The notes: generated by a model from the sequence alone, not told the origin. Shown: positions 7,410 to 16,289, counted from the first letter of the stretch. The stretch is 21,796 bases of DNA from an uncultured Neomegalonema sp. (GCA_937927905.1 CALFWP010000194.1:1-21796); one strand, 5' to 3'. Program-made: numbers and translations.

Positions 7410-8630
7410 GTGCGCATTCTCCTACTCAGTTACAATGCACCTTATGCTACCGATCGTGCGGGAAAAATTGCACGGTTTTTGTTGCTGAAAGGATATGATG
7501 TCCGCGTTATCTGTGCCCATGAAGATGACAGTTTACACCTTGCCGAACCGGTTCTTCCGGCTGATCGTATTACCCGGACATTGCCACCGGACATATACGA
7601 ACAGACAATCATGGGGCGGATTTCCCGCCTTTACGGATCAAAGCGCGCAACCGATACAGACCGCGAATGGTACAAGGCCGCTATTCTGACAGCCTCGGAA
7701 CTGTTGAATGAATGGATGCCGGATGTCATTTATGGGGTCTGCCCCCCTCATGTTATAGCCCCGGTTGCGGCCCGGGTTTCGACAACACACAACATTCCGT
7801 TTGCCCTTGATCTTCAGGCATGCACACCGACCGGAAACCGGCAGAGCGGCATTGAACGGCGTAACCCGAAAGACGTGCAAAAAGAAAAGGACCTCCTGAA
7901 ACGGGCCAATGCGATCGTGTTGACATCGCAAGTCTGGGCACAGGATTACGCCCGCCGCTACGGGGCGGGAAAAGTGCATACAATCATGGACGGATTTGAT
8001 CCCGAAAGTTATCCGCCATTATCTCCGGTCCCGCTGAATGACGACCGTAAAACACTTCATCTGTTTTATATTCCCGAAAAACACCCGCGGGGCGAACAGA
8101 TTTCCGTTCTGTTGGATGGCATCCGTGCTCTGGCCGATGGAGCACAGGACATTCACCTCACAATAGCCGGAGATGAAACCGAAGCCGCATTAAAGGCGGC
8201 ACAGGCAGCAGGTTTAAACAAACAGATTTCGATTATACCGGCGGATAACCCGGAAGAGCTGGTTAAACGCCGGTATGGTGCCGACGCGCTCGTCATTACC
8301 CTGTGCAATGATGAAAGTGATGCCGGTTACATCCCCGAAGACGTGTTCAACGCAATAGGAACGCGGCGCCCGGTCATCGCCATGGGATACAGTAAAGGCA
8401 TCACCGCCGGGATCATACGCGAGCGTAACCTTGGCATTTTCTCAAACGAACCGAAGGTCATTGCGACCCGACTGGCTAAACTGCTCGCTACAAAGCGCGC
8501 GATCGGCGTTGTTCCGCAATTACCGGAAGCCATTCGTAAAAATGCGGCGGTTGATACACAGCTGGTTGCCCTTGAACCGATTCTCCACGGCCTTGTTGCG
8601 GCCCCCGGCGCAAAAGTGGCTGCCGAATGA
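7410..8630 (+). CDS. GT4-like glycosyltransferase
   Basis: A 406-residue GT-B fold glycosyltransferase, most like family GT4. The N-terminal Rossmann half begins RILLLSYNAPY and contains a donor-independent stretch through PFALDLQ; the C-terminal half runs from the DGFDPE segment and includes ITIAGDE-like TIAGDE and a nucleotide-sugar region near residues 290-330. In that region the usual glutamate of the VFEYLAAGRPV type motif is replaced by asparagine (VFNAIGTRRPVI). The start is GTG at 7410 with AGGG five bases upstream. The stop overlaps the flippase ATG by four bases (ATGA), so the two are translationally coupled. The pair most likely makes and exports a cell-surface glycan. Donor and acceptor are unknown. 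Confidence 0.82.
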   Translation: MRILLLSYNAPYATDRAGKIARFLLLKGYDVRVICAHEDDSLHLAEPVLPADRITRTLPPDIYEQTIMGRISRLYGSKRATDTDREWYKAAILTASELLNEWMPDVIYGVCPPHVIAPVAARVSTTHNIPFALDLQACTPTGNRQSGIERRNPKDVQKEKDLLKRANAIVLTSQVWAQDYARRYGAGKVHTIMDGFDPESYPPLSPVPLNDDRKTLHLFYIPEKHPRGEQISVLLDGIRALADGAQDIHLTIAGDETEAALKAAQAAGLNKQISIIPADNPEELVKRRYGADALVITLCNDESDAGYIPEDVFNAIGTRRPVIAMGYSKGITAGIIRERNLGIFSNEPKVIATRLAKLLATKRAIGVVPQLPEAIRKNAAVDTQLVALEPILHGLVAAPGAKVAAE

Positions 8631-10135
8631 GTAAAAAAGACCCGAATCTGAGCCGGAAGATGGCCGGTGGCGCCGTCTGGATGCTATCCGCTCGGATGCT
8701 GATGCGCGCATCGGGTCTGATAAATGTGATGATACTCGCACGCCTGTTGCCGCCTGCCGATTTCGGTGTCGTCGGGCTGACGGTTGCGCTGATCGGCGCA
8801 TTTGAAGCTGTGAGTGATCTATCCATGAATGCCGCGATTGTCCGGCATCCGGACCCTCAGAAAAAACATTACGATACCGCCTTTACCATGGCTTTGATGA
8901 GGGGCGTTCTGATTGCGTGTCTCGCGTTGCTTTGCGCCAAGCCTCTGGCGGAGTTTTACGGTGACGAGCGGCTGGAATATGTTGCATGGGCTTTGGCGGC
9001 ACAGGCGGTCATTTTCGGCCTGACCAATATGGGCACAGCGGATTTTCAACGTGACTTTACCTTCGGTAAAGATTTCATCTTTCTGGCTGCGCGTAAGCTG
9101 AGCGGCAGTGCGGCCTCTATCGCGTTTGCTCTGCTGATTTGGCCCGATTACCGTGCTCTGGTGGCTGGTCTGATTATCGGGTCGCTCAGTTCTGTTGTCG
9201 CCTCGTACATCCTGCATCCGATGCGCCCGCGCCTTAGCCTGGAAACATTCGGCGAATTGTTCGGCTTCTCCAAATGGATGTTGGCTATGAATCTGCTGGA
9301 TTTTGCCCATCGCCGTGTGGATGCGATGATCCTAGGCAAGACTGTCGGCCTCGGGTCACTCGGCATTCATGCGCTGGCCATGGAGCTTGCCAATCTGGTG
9401 TCCAATGACTTTGCCCAACCGCTCAGGCGGGCAACAATGCCCGGTTTTGCCAAACTGCAATCCAGTCTGAAAGACCTGCGGTATCAGTTTGCAACCGCTT
9501 ATGGTGTGGCAATGGTCATTGCTGTGCCGTTTGCGCTGGGCGTGGCACTGATTGCGGAACCGACTATCCGCCTGGCCTTCGGACCGGATTGGGCTGCGGC
9601 AGCCCCTCCGCTTCAGATTTTGTGTCTTTACGGTCTGGCCGGAGCGTCGGTACAATTTTGCTGGCCGCTGCTGATCTCGATGGGAGAGCCGAAAAGGTTT
9701 GCCCCGTTACAGATCAACACACTGATACTTGGCGCACCTGCAATCTGGTGGGCTTCTGTTGAATATGGTCTGACCGGCGCTGCATGGGCCATGTCCGCAA
9801 TGGGATTTGTGTTTGCGGTTCTCGTGATGAGGGCGGCTCTGTCTCTGACAAAAGGGTTTGCTATTGATGTGCTGGACTGGGCACCCCGCTGTCTCGGAGC
9901 CTGTCTTGTGATGATATTCGCTGTGCGAACGGTTCAAATACTGTTGCCGTATGACGGCGGGGCAGCATTTGCCGCTTTGCAAATTACCGCAAGTATGATT
10001 GCAGGTGTCCTGTCCTATTCGTTTGCGCTGTACATTTTATGGCGCTCTGCAGGCAGACCCGACAGTGCCGAATCCCGCATTATCGGTATGGTGGCCGGTA
10101 TGATTCCTGAACGGTTAGCCCGTGCAAGGGCTTAG
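8627..10135 (+). CDS. polysaccharide flippase (Wzx/MOP superfamily)
   Basis: A 502-residue integral membrane protein with 12-14 hydrophobic helices, matching the oligosaccharide flippase branch of the MOP exporters. Family features include the early amphipathic stretch MAGGAVWML, the ILARLLPPADFGVVGL segment, and a central FSKWMLAMNLLDF with HRRVDAMILGK. It would move lipid-linked oligosaccharides across the inner membrane. Its ATG sits in the stop codon of the upstream glycosyltransferase. Its stop TAG interleaves with the TAA of tsaC on the other strand (10132-10135), so no spacer separates these convergent genes. No polymerase (Wzy) or ligase is next to it. Confidence 0.87.
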   Translation: MSKKDPNLSRKMAGGAVWMLSARMLMRASGLINVMILARLLPPADFGVVGLTVALIGAFEAVSDLSMNAAIVRHPDPQKKHYDTAFTMALMRGVLIACLALLCAKPLAEFYGDERLEYVAWALAAQAVIFGLTNMGTADFQRDFTFGKDFIFLAARKLSGSAASIAFALLIWPDYRALVAGLIIGSLSSVVASYILHPMRPRLSLETFGELFGFSKWMLAMNLLDFAHRRVDAMILGKTVGLGSLGIHALAMELANLVSNDFAQPLRRATMPGFAKLQSSLKDLRYQFATAYGVAMVIAVPFALGVALIAEPTIRLAFGPDWAAAAPPLQILCLYGLAGASVQFCWPLLISMGEPKRFAPLQINTLILGAPAIWWASVEYGLTGAAWAMSAMGFVFAVLVMRAALSLTKGFAIDVLDWAPRCLGACLVMIFAVRTVQILLPYDGGAAFAALQITASMIAGVLSYSFALYILWRSAGRPDSAESRIIGMVAGMIPERLARARA

Positions 10136-11148
10136 GATCGCGGCGCTGCTGCGCGCCTGAGCCGGTCGTTGATCGCCTGTCCCAGACCTGTGCAGGGAAT
10201 GGGCGCAATCGCAATCGTTCCCGAACCGTCCATCCATTCATCCAGCTGACGCAGGCAGGCGAACAGGTTTTTCGCCGCCTCACCCAAATCACCTGATGCG
10301 GACAGATTAAGTGCAACCGTAGGATATATTTCCGGGCCTGCCCCGAAACCAAGCCAGGCTTCGCCCGCAGCGGGCTTATCCGCATTGAGACGGACCACGG
10401 CACCGGGCGCATAATGGGATGAAAGCTGTCCCGGTGCCGTGGGTGCAGCATCTTCGGTTACAATGCCCGAACGGATTGTCCCGAGAGCGGCCTCCAATAT
10501 TTCAACCGGCACCCCGCCGGGGCGGAGCAATCGCGGCGTGCCATCAGGATCAAAACCGAGAATGGTGGACTCCAGACCGACATCACACGAACCTCCGTCC
10601 AGTACACCGTCAATCCTGCCGGTCAGCTCTTCCATAACATGATCCGCTGTTGTCGGACTGACATGGCCGGACATATTGGCACTGGGTGCGGCGAGCGGCC
10701 CTGAAAATGCCTGTAAAAGTGCCCGGGCAAGCGGATGCGCGGGAACACGGACCGCAAGCGTCGGGGCACCGGCCCTGCAAACCTCTGCAATCCCGCTATC
10801 CATGCGCACCGGCGCAACCAGTGTGAGCGGCCCGGGCCAGAACATTTCTGCGGCCTTTACACCCGCGTCCGGCAAATCGATCAGACGGATGCCCGCCTGC
10901 GCATCGGCGGTATGAACAATCAGAGGATTATAAGCGGGCCGTCCCTTGGCGCGGTAGATACCGGCAACCGCACGTTCATCCCGTGCATCGGCACCAAGGC
11001 CGTAAACCGTCTCGGTCGGAAAGGCGACCAGGCCGCTCTTGCGCAGAAAGGACACAGCCGCGCGAATTCCGCGATCACTGTTACTGAAGCGGATCGTGTT
11101 GCGGTCTTTCACAACCCGTTGCCGCATCGGGTGGCGGACTTGTGCCAT
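10132..11148 (-). CDS. tsaC: L-threonylcarbamoyladenylate synthase, long Sua5 type
   Basis: A 338-residue Sua5-type enzyme. It makes threonylcarbamoyl-AMP from threonine, bicarbonate and ATP for t6A37 modification of ANN-decoding tRNAs, in the cytoplasm. The YrdC domain shows AFPTETVYGLGADA, KGRPAYNPLIVH, WPGPLTLV and APSANMSG; the C-terminal Sua5 domain starts after the RPGGVP and SSHYAPG region. The length fits the two-domain form. The N-terminus is about ten residues longer than usual before the first strand; internal starts at codon 8 (ATG) or 13 (GTG) are possible, since no start has a strong ribosome site. It lies 21 bases after the tetR stop on the same strand, so it may be read as the last gene of the transporter operon. 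Confidence 0.92.
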   Translation of the reverse strand: MAQVRHPMRQRVVKDRNTIRFSNSDRGIRAAVSFLRKSGLVAFPTETVYGLGADARDERAVAGIYRAKGRPAYNPLIVHTADAQAGIRLIDLPDAGVKAAEMFWPGPLTLVAPVRMDSGIAEVCRAGAPTLAVRVPAHPLARALLQAFSGPLAAPSANMSGHVSPTTADHVMEELTGRIDGVLDGGSCDVGLESTILGFDPDGTPRLLRPGGVPVEILEAALGTIRSGIVTEDAAPTAPGQLSSHYAPGAVVRLNADKPAAGEAWLGFGAGPEIYPTVALNLSASGDLGEAAKNLFACLRQLDEWMDGSGTIAIAPIPCTGLGQAINDRLRRAAAPRS

Positions 11149-11169
11149 ATGCCTTTGTTCAATATGCCA

Positions 11170-11778
11170 TTATCGCGCATGTTTCATTCCGGCAATCATA
11201 TAATCGAGAATACCGGTGACCCGCTCAGGCACCGTATCGAGGTCTGTTTGCTTAAGATTATTGGGCAGCAGAAACGCACGCACAGAATCCAGCAATATCC
11301 CTGCGGCGATATCGGTATTCTCGGCACTTATTGAAAGTTCACCCAGACGGACACCTTCATTCAATTGTGCGCTGATAACGGCTCTTTTCCATTCTATGTG
11401 CCGTGCGAGAATCCCGCTATTGCCTTCGCAGATCATATCAGACAGTTCAACCATCCTAGGGGTTTGCCGGTATTGACAAATTAAACTCTCGACACTGAGT
11501 ATAATCAGCTGACGCAGGCGGTCTTCCCAGCCGAGTGCCGAATCCGCCATTTCCACATTGATGGACGCTTCTACAGTGTTCATATAGTCCTGAACAACGG
11601 CTTCACCAATACCTTGTTTATTTTTGAAATACCGGTAAAGGTTGCCGGCGGACATGTTACAGGCTTTCGCAATGTCGCCAATATTTGTTTTTGAATACCC
11701 GTAATGACTGAACAACTCCACAGCGTGATGCATAATAGCGCATCGCGTCGCGTCCCTCTGATCGGGGCTTTCACTCAC
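11170..11778 (-). CDS. TetR-family transcriptional regulator
   Basis: A 202-residue TetR-family repressor. The helix-turn-helix is clear at about residues 26-58: YSKTNIGDIAKACNMS followed by AGNLYRYFKNK, the most conserved part of the family. The remaining 140 residues form a helical ligand-binding and dimerisation domain without a recognisable ligand signature. It starts with GTG inside the stop codon of the outer-membrane protein gene (GTGA, four-base overlap), so it belongs to the same transcript as the MMPL-LolA transporter. I infer that it controls that operon in response to the transported compound. A palindrome at the operon promoter (16278-16289) is a candidate operator. Confidence 0.9.
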   Translation of the reverse strand: MSESPDQRDATRCAIMHHAVELFSHYGYSKTNIGDIAKACNMSAGNLYRYFKNKQGIGEAVVQDYMNTVEASINVEMADSALGWEDRLRQLIILSVESLICQYRQTPRMVELSDMICEGNSGILARHIEWKRAVISAQLNEGVRLGELSISAENTDIAAGILLDSVRAFLLPNNLKQTDLDTVPERVTGILDYMIAGMKHAR

Positions 11779-13097
11779 CAGAAAACCGCCAATGTTGCGC
11801 GCAAGAAATGGTCATCCTGAAAATCATTTGCCAACGAGTTGCGATCCGTATTCAAAAAAGCACCGGCTTCAATTGACAGCTTCGCACTGTCTCCGATGCG
11901 GCGTTCCCCTTCCAGTCGCAGCAATGTTTCGGCTGTTTGCGTATCAACTGTCGCCGTAAAAAGCGCCGAGGTATCCTGTGTGTCATTCAACGCCAGCCTT
12001 GCCCCCAATACGGCGTCATTTTCGAAGACTGTCAAGGCATCGTCGCCGCGGGTATCGTAAGCGTATTCAAACACCAGCCCAAGATCGGCATTTGTCTCGG
12101 CCACACCAAAAAGCGTATGTTCCAATCCCGCAATTCCCGAAAAGTAATCTTCCCTTACAAACGCAAGGTTACGCTGATTAAACCGCCCTATGGCTTCGGC
12201 TTTCCAGAGAGTGGCATCGGAAGTGAATTGCCCGTCAAATCCCAGTTGCGTAACCCGGCCATACACGGGGCGCAGTTCAAAACTGCCGGTCGCCGGATCG
12301 ACTGTACCGGGATTCACCTCAAAAGCCGGATCACGGCTGAGACCGTGAAACGCGGATAATCCGATATCGAAATTCTCATAAAATCCGGCAAATCGTGCCG
12401 CAAAACTCGGAGTCCATTCTTCTGCACCGGTTTCATAGCGCGGGTTATTGTCTTCAATGGCAATGCCGGGGCGCAAGCGGCTTTCTTCACCCAGAAACGT
12501 GCGTTCGCGGAAAAACGGCAGATAGAACAGGCTGGCCTCACCTGAAAGATCACCGATATCGACCAGTCGCGAAATACGGATCATGGGTTGTCCGAGTTTA
12601 TCTTCGCCGTCCGTACCTTCCAAACCATCGGTCTGGTTAATGATGTCTACGATCTGGTCGACTTCCGTTTTGCCCCAGAATACAAAATCATTCCCGATCG
12701 TCACATCTGTTTCCCCGAAACGGAGATCGAGCTTTGCCTCTCTGAGATCGAAATGATTCCGTTCGCTGTCCAGTGCATCAATGCGCACAAAGGGAGAAAT
12801 TGTCAGCACAGCATCGGAGCCGCCGATCACGGTATCGTCCCATTCCAGAACGGCTTTGCCGCGCACGGCAAAAGAGACGGCATGATCGGCCTGACCGCCG
12901 AAACGCGGTTCTTCAGGAAAAAGCGTCGTCTCAAATTCACTAGAACCTTCCAGTGAACTGAAATCACTCCCCAAAACCGCATCCTGTGCAGATGCCGGTG
13001 ACGCCAAAGCCACCATGACAGCAACGATATGACCCAGGCGGCGCTTTATCCCTGAGTTTTTTTCACCAAGATAAAGTTTATACAGGTAATTTATCAT
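11775..13097 (-). CDS. predicted outer-membrane beta-barrel protein of the MMPL operon
   Basis: A 440-residue secreted protein. A long basic N-region (KRRLGH) precedes a hydrophobic core and ASPASA, with cleavage before QDAV. The mature part has no cysteine, is rich in alternating polar and hydrophobic residues and acidic turns, and ends in AVFW, an aromatic C-terminus expected for barrel assembly by BAM. It resembles the DUF1302-like proteins often found beside MMPL transporters and LolA-like proteins; I am sure of the barrel class, less so of the subfamily. The ATG shares its A with the stop codon of the transporter gene (TAATG), and its own stop overlaps the TetR start. Its likely role is the outer-membrane port or receptor of the system. 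Confidence 0.75.
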   Translation of the reverse strand: MINYLYKLYLGEKNSGIKRRLGHIVAVMVALASPASAQDAVLGSDFSSLEGSSEFETTLFPEEPRFGGQADHAVSFAVRGKAVLEWDDTVIGGSDAVLTISPFVRIDALDSERNHFDLREAKLDLRFGETDVTIGNDFVFWGKTEVDQIVDIINQTDGLEGTDGEDKLGQPMIRISRLVDIGDLSGEASLFYLPFFRERTFLGEESRLRPGIAIEDNNPRYETGAEEWTPSFAARFAGFYENFDIGLSAFHGLSRDPAFEVNPGTVDPATGSFELRPVYGRVTQLGFDGQFTSDATLWKAEAIGRFNQRNLAFVREDYFSGIAGLEHTLFGVAETNADLGLVFEYAYDTRGDDALTVFENDAVLGARLALNDTQDTSALFTATVDTQTAETLLRLEGERRIGDSAKLSIEAGAFLNTDRNSLANDFQDDHFLRATLAVFW

Positions 13098-16000
13098 TAT
13101 CGTGCCAACCGTGACAGGCGCTGAGCGTTAAAATCCCCCTCATCCAGACCCGCATTGAATTTATATTCGGGAAAGGCCAGCGTTGTTGATTTTCCGGTCT
13201 GGAAGTTTTCCATATAAAGTTCATCCGGCCGCCAGAACTTCCCGAGATATTGCTGATACCCTTTGGCGCTCAGTGCCTTTTCCAGATCACCGCGCCGGTT
13301 GTAGAATTCGACTTTCCATTGTCTGTATTCGCTCGTATCCGTCCAGGCGATGCGCTTTGAGTATCCCGATCGGGTATTGCGCGGATAACTTTCGGTCACA
13401 TGACAGGTCAGTGACGCATTGCCAGGGCATTTTTCATCACGCAACCATTTATAGGTGTAGTCATCAACCTCCTGCGAGCCGAGATCCTCGAAGGAAAATT
13501 CAGAACTGACGAATTTACCAGTCCGGTTCGAAGAAGAAATGCGCTTTACGCGTTTGACAGCGGGCAGGAAAATCCACTGATCATCATCCGCCGGTTCGAC
13601 CTTGGAATGGGTGAGTGTTGCCGTGCCCTTGATATCACGCGGGCTTTTGAACACGATGATTGACCAGTCTCCTTCGCCTGCGGCGCTGCGTTCGAGATTA
13701 AGACCATCAAAATTCCGCCGGCTTTCATTGCCTCCCGAATCGCGCAGTATCATCTGTCCTTTCGAGCGGAAATTACCCCAGCCGAGGTCACGGCGGTCAG
13801 CTTCCTGCGCAATTTTCAGGCCCTTTTCTTCTGCGGTTTGGGCGCGGGTTTCAGATACAGCCGCTCCGGTCCCGATTAAGACGGCGAGACCTGCGGCGGC
13901 AGCTTTTTTCATGCTCATAGTGTCTTTCCTCTGATCCAATGCGATAAGAATGGCCGGTAACAACAAAAAGTCGGCAATCAGTGCCACTGTAATTGTAATT
14001 GCCGTCAAGCGTGCCATATCGCCGTTCACGGCAAACCCTGATTGTGCGAGGATGATAAATCCGGCGACCAGTGCGAGCGTCGTGACGATAAGCGCCATGC
14101 CGACCTTATCAAATGCATGCCGGACCGCGTCCTCCGCGCTCATCCCTTTCCGTTTTCCTTCCTTGTATTTCGACAAAAAGTGAACCGTGTCATCAACAAC
14201 GATACCCAGTGTCATGGCAATAACCACAGCGATTGCGAGGGTAACGGCACCGACGGAATAGCCCCATATGCCAAAGGCCATTCCGGCGGGAATAAGATTA
14301 GGAATAAGGCTGATCAGACCCAGTTTCACGTCTCGTAAAATCAGCAAAATCAGCATGGAAATTGCAATCAGGGCCAATACGGTACCCGACAGCATGGCCC
14401 GTACATCGCGGTAGGAAATCTGATTGAACACATGAATAATGCCTGTGGGCTGAACCGCCATTTCCGGTGCATTTTGCTCGAGCCAGGTAACGGCATCATC
14501 TGTAAAGTCATGCATTTGCGCCGTGGTGACATCCACAAGACTGACGCTGACCCGCAGCTTTGATTTATCAACATTGATCTGATCAGTCAGATCCATGCCG
14601 TAGCCTAGGGACAGTTCGTAGAAAAACAGATATTGCGCCGCTTCATCAGCGTTGTCGGGCAGACGGTGAAAGGCTTGATCATCACCGTGCATGTTCATAT
14701 TGAGCCGCGCGATCGTATCGGTCAGTGAACTGACATAGCGCACATTATCCTGTGCGCGCAGCCATTCGGTAAATGCGGCGACCTTTTGCAGATAGTCCGG
14801 CTTGCTGATGCCTTCCGCTTCACCGGAGGGCAAAGCCCATTCCAGAACATTCAGGCCACCGAGACGGGCCTCGTAAAAATCGGTATCACGGCGGTATTCA
14901 TAACGTTCATCAAAATAACGGATGAAATCGTCCTCAAGTGCAAGGCGCGGAATACCCGCAATAAGCAGCACAACGATTGTTGTTCCTGCCCATAGAATCT
15001 GTTTGCGCTTGCGGATCACAAATTCTGCTACCGGCTTCATGAAGCGGTCAGTTTTCGACACCGCAGCATGACGTTTCATTGGCAGATAAGTGATCATAGC
15101 CGGCAATAATGTCAGCGTAAAAAACAGCGCGGCAATCACACCGACAGCAACAACATTGCCAAGTTCACGAAAGGGCGGCGAGATGGAAAAATTCAGCGCC
15201 AGAAAGCCGATTGCCGTTGTGGTACAGGCAATAGCAACCTCGCCCATATGATCTTCCAATGCCTTTTGTGCCCATATCCTGCGGTCATCCGTCTCCACCA
15301 TGGTCTGCCGCACCGAGGCGAGGATATGAACCACACTTGCCACGGCCAGTGTCATCGTGATCAACGGTGCGGAAATTGTCACTGAATTGATTGCCGTTCC
15401 CGACCAGCCCAAAGCGCCAAGACCGACAAGAGCCGAACACATGATGACCAGCATCGTCATGATCATGCCCACAAAGCTCATGAAAGCCAGAAACACAATC
15501 AGCAGAATCATACCGAACATCAGTGGTGTCAGAGTCGCTGCATCCTCCTGACCGGACTCGGAAAACTGGTTGTTCACCATGACTGAACCGGTTGTATAAA
15601 CAGCGATATCCGGATAAGCGGTTTCAAATTCATCCGCGAGCGCACGGGCCTCTGCAACAATCTCCGGCACTTCCTTTGCCGGGTCTTTTCCGGGCAGCCG
15701 GAACATAACCGAGACGGCCGTTACATCGGCAGCGGGGGATATCAGAGCATGAACGAGTGATACCCGGTCGAGGGCAACGGCTTTGGCGGCATCCGCCTGC
15801 TCCTGCGAGACATTGTCAGGATCTTCGACAAGATCACGCACCGTCATGTCATCACCTTCCGCAAAGGTGTTCTGGAAATTCGTGACCGAATTGACCCGCC
15901 GGACAGATGGCAACAGCCATGAAGCCTCGGTCATTTTTCCGATCGCACCGAGGGTACGGGGCGTAAACACCTGTCCGTCCTTCGGCTCCAGCACAAAAAT

Positions 16001-16207
16001 CAGGTTATCATCCTTGGCGAATTCGGCTTCAAACAAATCCAGGGCTATGCGGTCGGGGTTTTCCTCGGCAAAAAATATCCTGGCATCCGGATCCAGCGTC
16101 AGATAGCGCGCGCCGCTTGCCGCTATAACCACCAGCACCAGTGAAATGACGACCCACAGAAGACGAAGCTGAACAATCTTTGCCGCCAAACGTCCTGACA
16201 ATGACAT
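13097..16207 (-). CDS. RND/MMPL transporter fused in frame to a LolA-like lipoprotein-sorting domain
   Basis: A 1036-residue open frame. Residues 1-763 are an RND transporter of the MMPL/HpnN-like branch: a first helix at about 14-35, a periplasmic loop to about 235, five helices, a second loop and five more helices. GIVVDDTVHF carries D672-D673 and H676, the probable proton-relay site; the matching helix of the first half (ASVVHILASV) has no acid. Residues 764-1036 are an 'outer membrane lipoprotein-sorting protein' (LolA-like, PF17131 type) with two close cysteines (EKCPGN, LTCHV). Between them sit KDT, MSMKK and a complete signal-peptide-like stretch ending TRAQ. An internal ATG (13918) has a GAGG site nine bases upstream, so the second part may also be made separately. 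With 12 helices before it, this stretch would form helix 13 and place the LolA part in the periplasm. It is first in an operon with the barrel protein and TetR. Confidence 0.9.
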   Translation of the reverse strand: MSLSGRLAAKIVQLRLLWVVISLVLVVIAASGARYLTLDPDARIFFAEENPDRIALDLFEAEFAKDDNLIFVLEPKDGQVFTPRTLGAIGKMTEASWLLPSVRRVNSVTNFQNTFAEGDDMTVRDLVEDPDNVSQEQADAAKAVALDRVSLVHALISPAADVTAVSVMFRLPGKDPAKEVPEIVAEARALADEFETAYPDIAVYTTGSVMVNNQFSESGQEDAATLTPLMFGMILLIVFLAFMSFVGMIMTMLVIMCSALVGLGALGWSGTAINSVTISAPLITMTLAVASVVHILASVRQTMVETDDRRIWAQKALEDHMGEVAIACTTTAIGFLALNFSISPPFRELGNVVAVGVIAALFFTLTLLPAMITYLPMKRHAAVSKTDRFMKPVAEFVIRKRKQILWAGTTIVVLLIAGIPRLALEDDFIRYFDERYEYRRDTDFYEARLGGLNVLEWALPSGEAEGISKPDYLQKVAAFTEWLRAQDNVRYVSSLTDTIARLNMNMHGDDQAFHRLPDNADEAAQYLFFYELSLGYGMDLTDQINVDKSKLRVSVSLVDVTTAQMHDFTDDAVTWLEQNAPEMAVQPTGIIHVFNQISYRDVRAMLSGTVLALIAISMLILLILRDVKLGLISLIPNLIPAGMAFGIWGYSVGAVTLAIAVVIAMTLGIVVDDTVHFLSKYKEGKRKGMSAEDAVRHAFDKVGMALIVTTLALVAGFIILAQSGFAVNGDMARLTAITITVALIADFLLLPAILIALDQRKDTMSMKKAAAAGLAVLIGTGAAVSETRAQTAEEKGLKIAQEADRRDLGWGNFRSKGQMILRDSGGNESRRNFDGLNLERSAAGEGDWSIIVFKSPRDIKGTATLTHSKVEPADDDQWIFLPAVKRVKRISSSNRTGKFVSSEFSFEDLGSQEVDDYTYKWLRDEKCPGNASLTCHVTESYPRNTRSGYSKRIAWTDTSEYRQWKVEFYNRRGDLEKALSAKGYQQYLGKFWRPDELYMENFQTGKSTTLAFPEYKFNAGLDEGDFNAQRLSRLAR
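13918..13931 (-). promoter_or_regulatory. internal ribosome binding site and start codon within the MMPL-LolA frame
   Basis: On the minus strand GAGGAAAG (13924-13931) is followed by ATG (13916-13918), with nine bases between GAGG and the start. Translation from here gives a 273-residue protein with its own signal peptide (MSMKK, hydrophobic core, TRA before Q), the usual size of the free LolA-like protein. The same ATG is part of ATGA, so a one-base shift of the upstream frame would recreate the normal four-base stop/start overlap. Confidence 0.6.
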
Positions 16208-16277
16208 AGAATCACTCTCCCGGAAAACACGTTAAGTACTCTTTTGAATGAGCCCAACACAATGAACAATGAAAAAA

Positions 16278-16289
16278 AATTATATAATT
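16278..16289. promoter_or_regulatory. 12-bp palindrome with symmetric TATAAT, likely divergent promoter/operator
   Basis: AATTATATAATT is a perfect palindrome and contains TATAAT on both strands (minus at 16279-16284, plus at 16283-16288). It lies 71 bases upstream of the MMPL-LolA start and 100 bases upstream of the divergent glycosyltransferase start. No good -35 hexamer is placed for either direction. I infer a shared divergent -10 region that could be covered by the TetR protein. A second plus-strand TTGACA at 16328-16333 lacks a convincing -10. Confidence 0.35.

Noticed and set aside
8819..9982. Minus-strand open frames opposite the flippase gene (for example 8819-9310)
   Set aside because: No family resemblance and no ribosome sites; the plus-strand membrane protein explains the region.
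13950..15551. Plus-strand open frames opposite the MMPL-LolA gene
   Set aside because: Low-complexity shadow sequences; the minus-strand frame has full domain support throughout.
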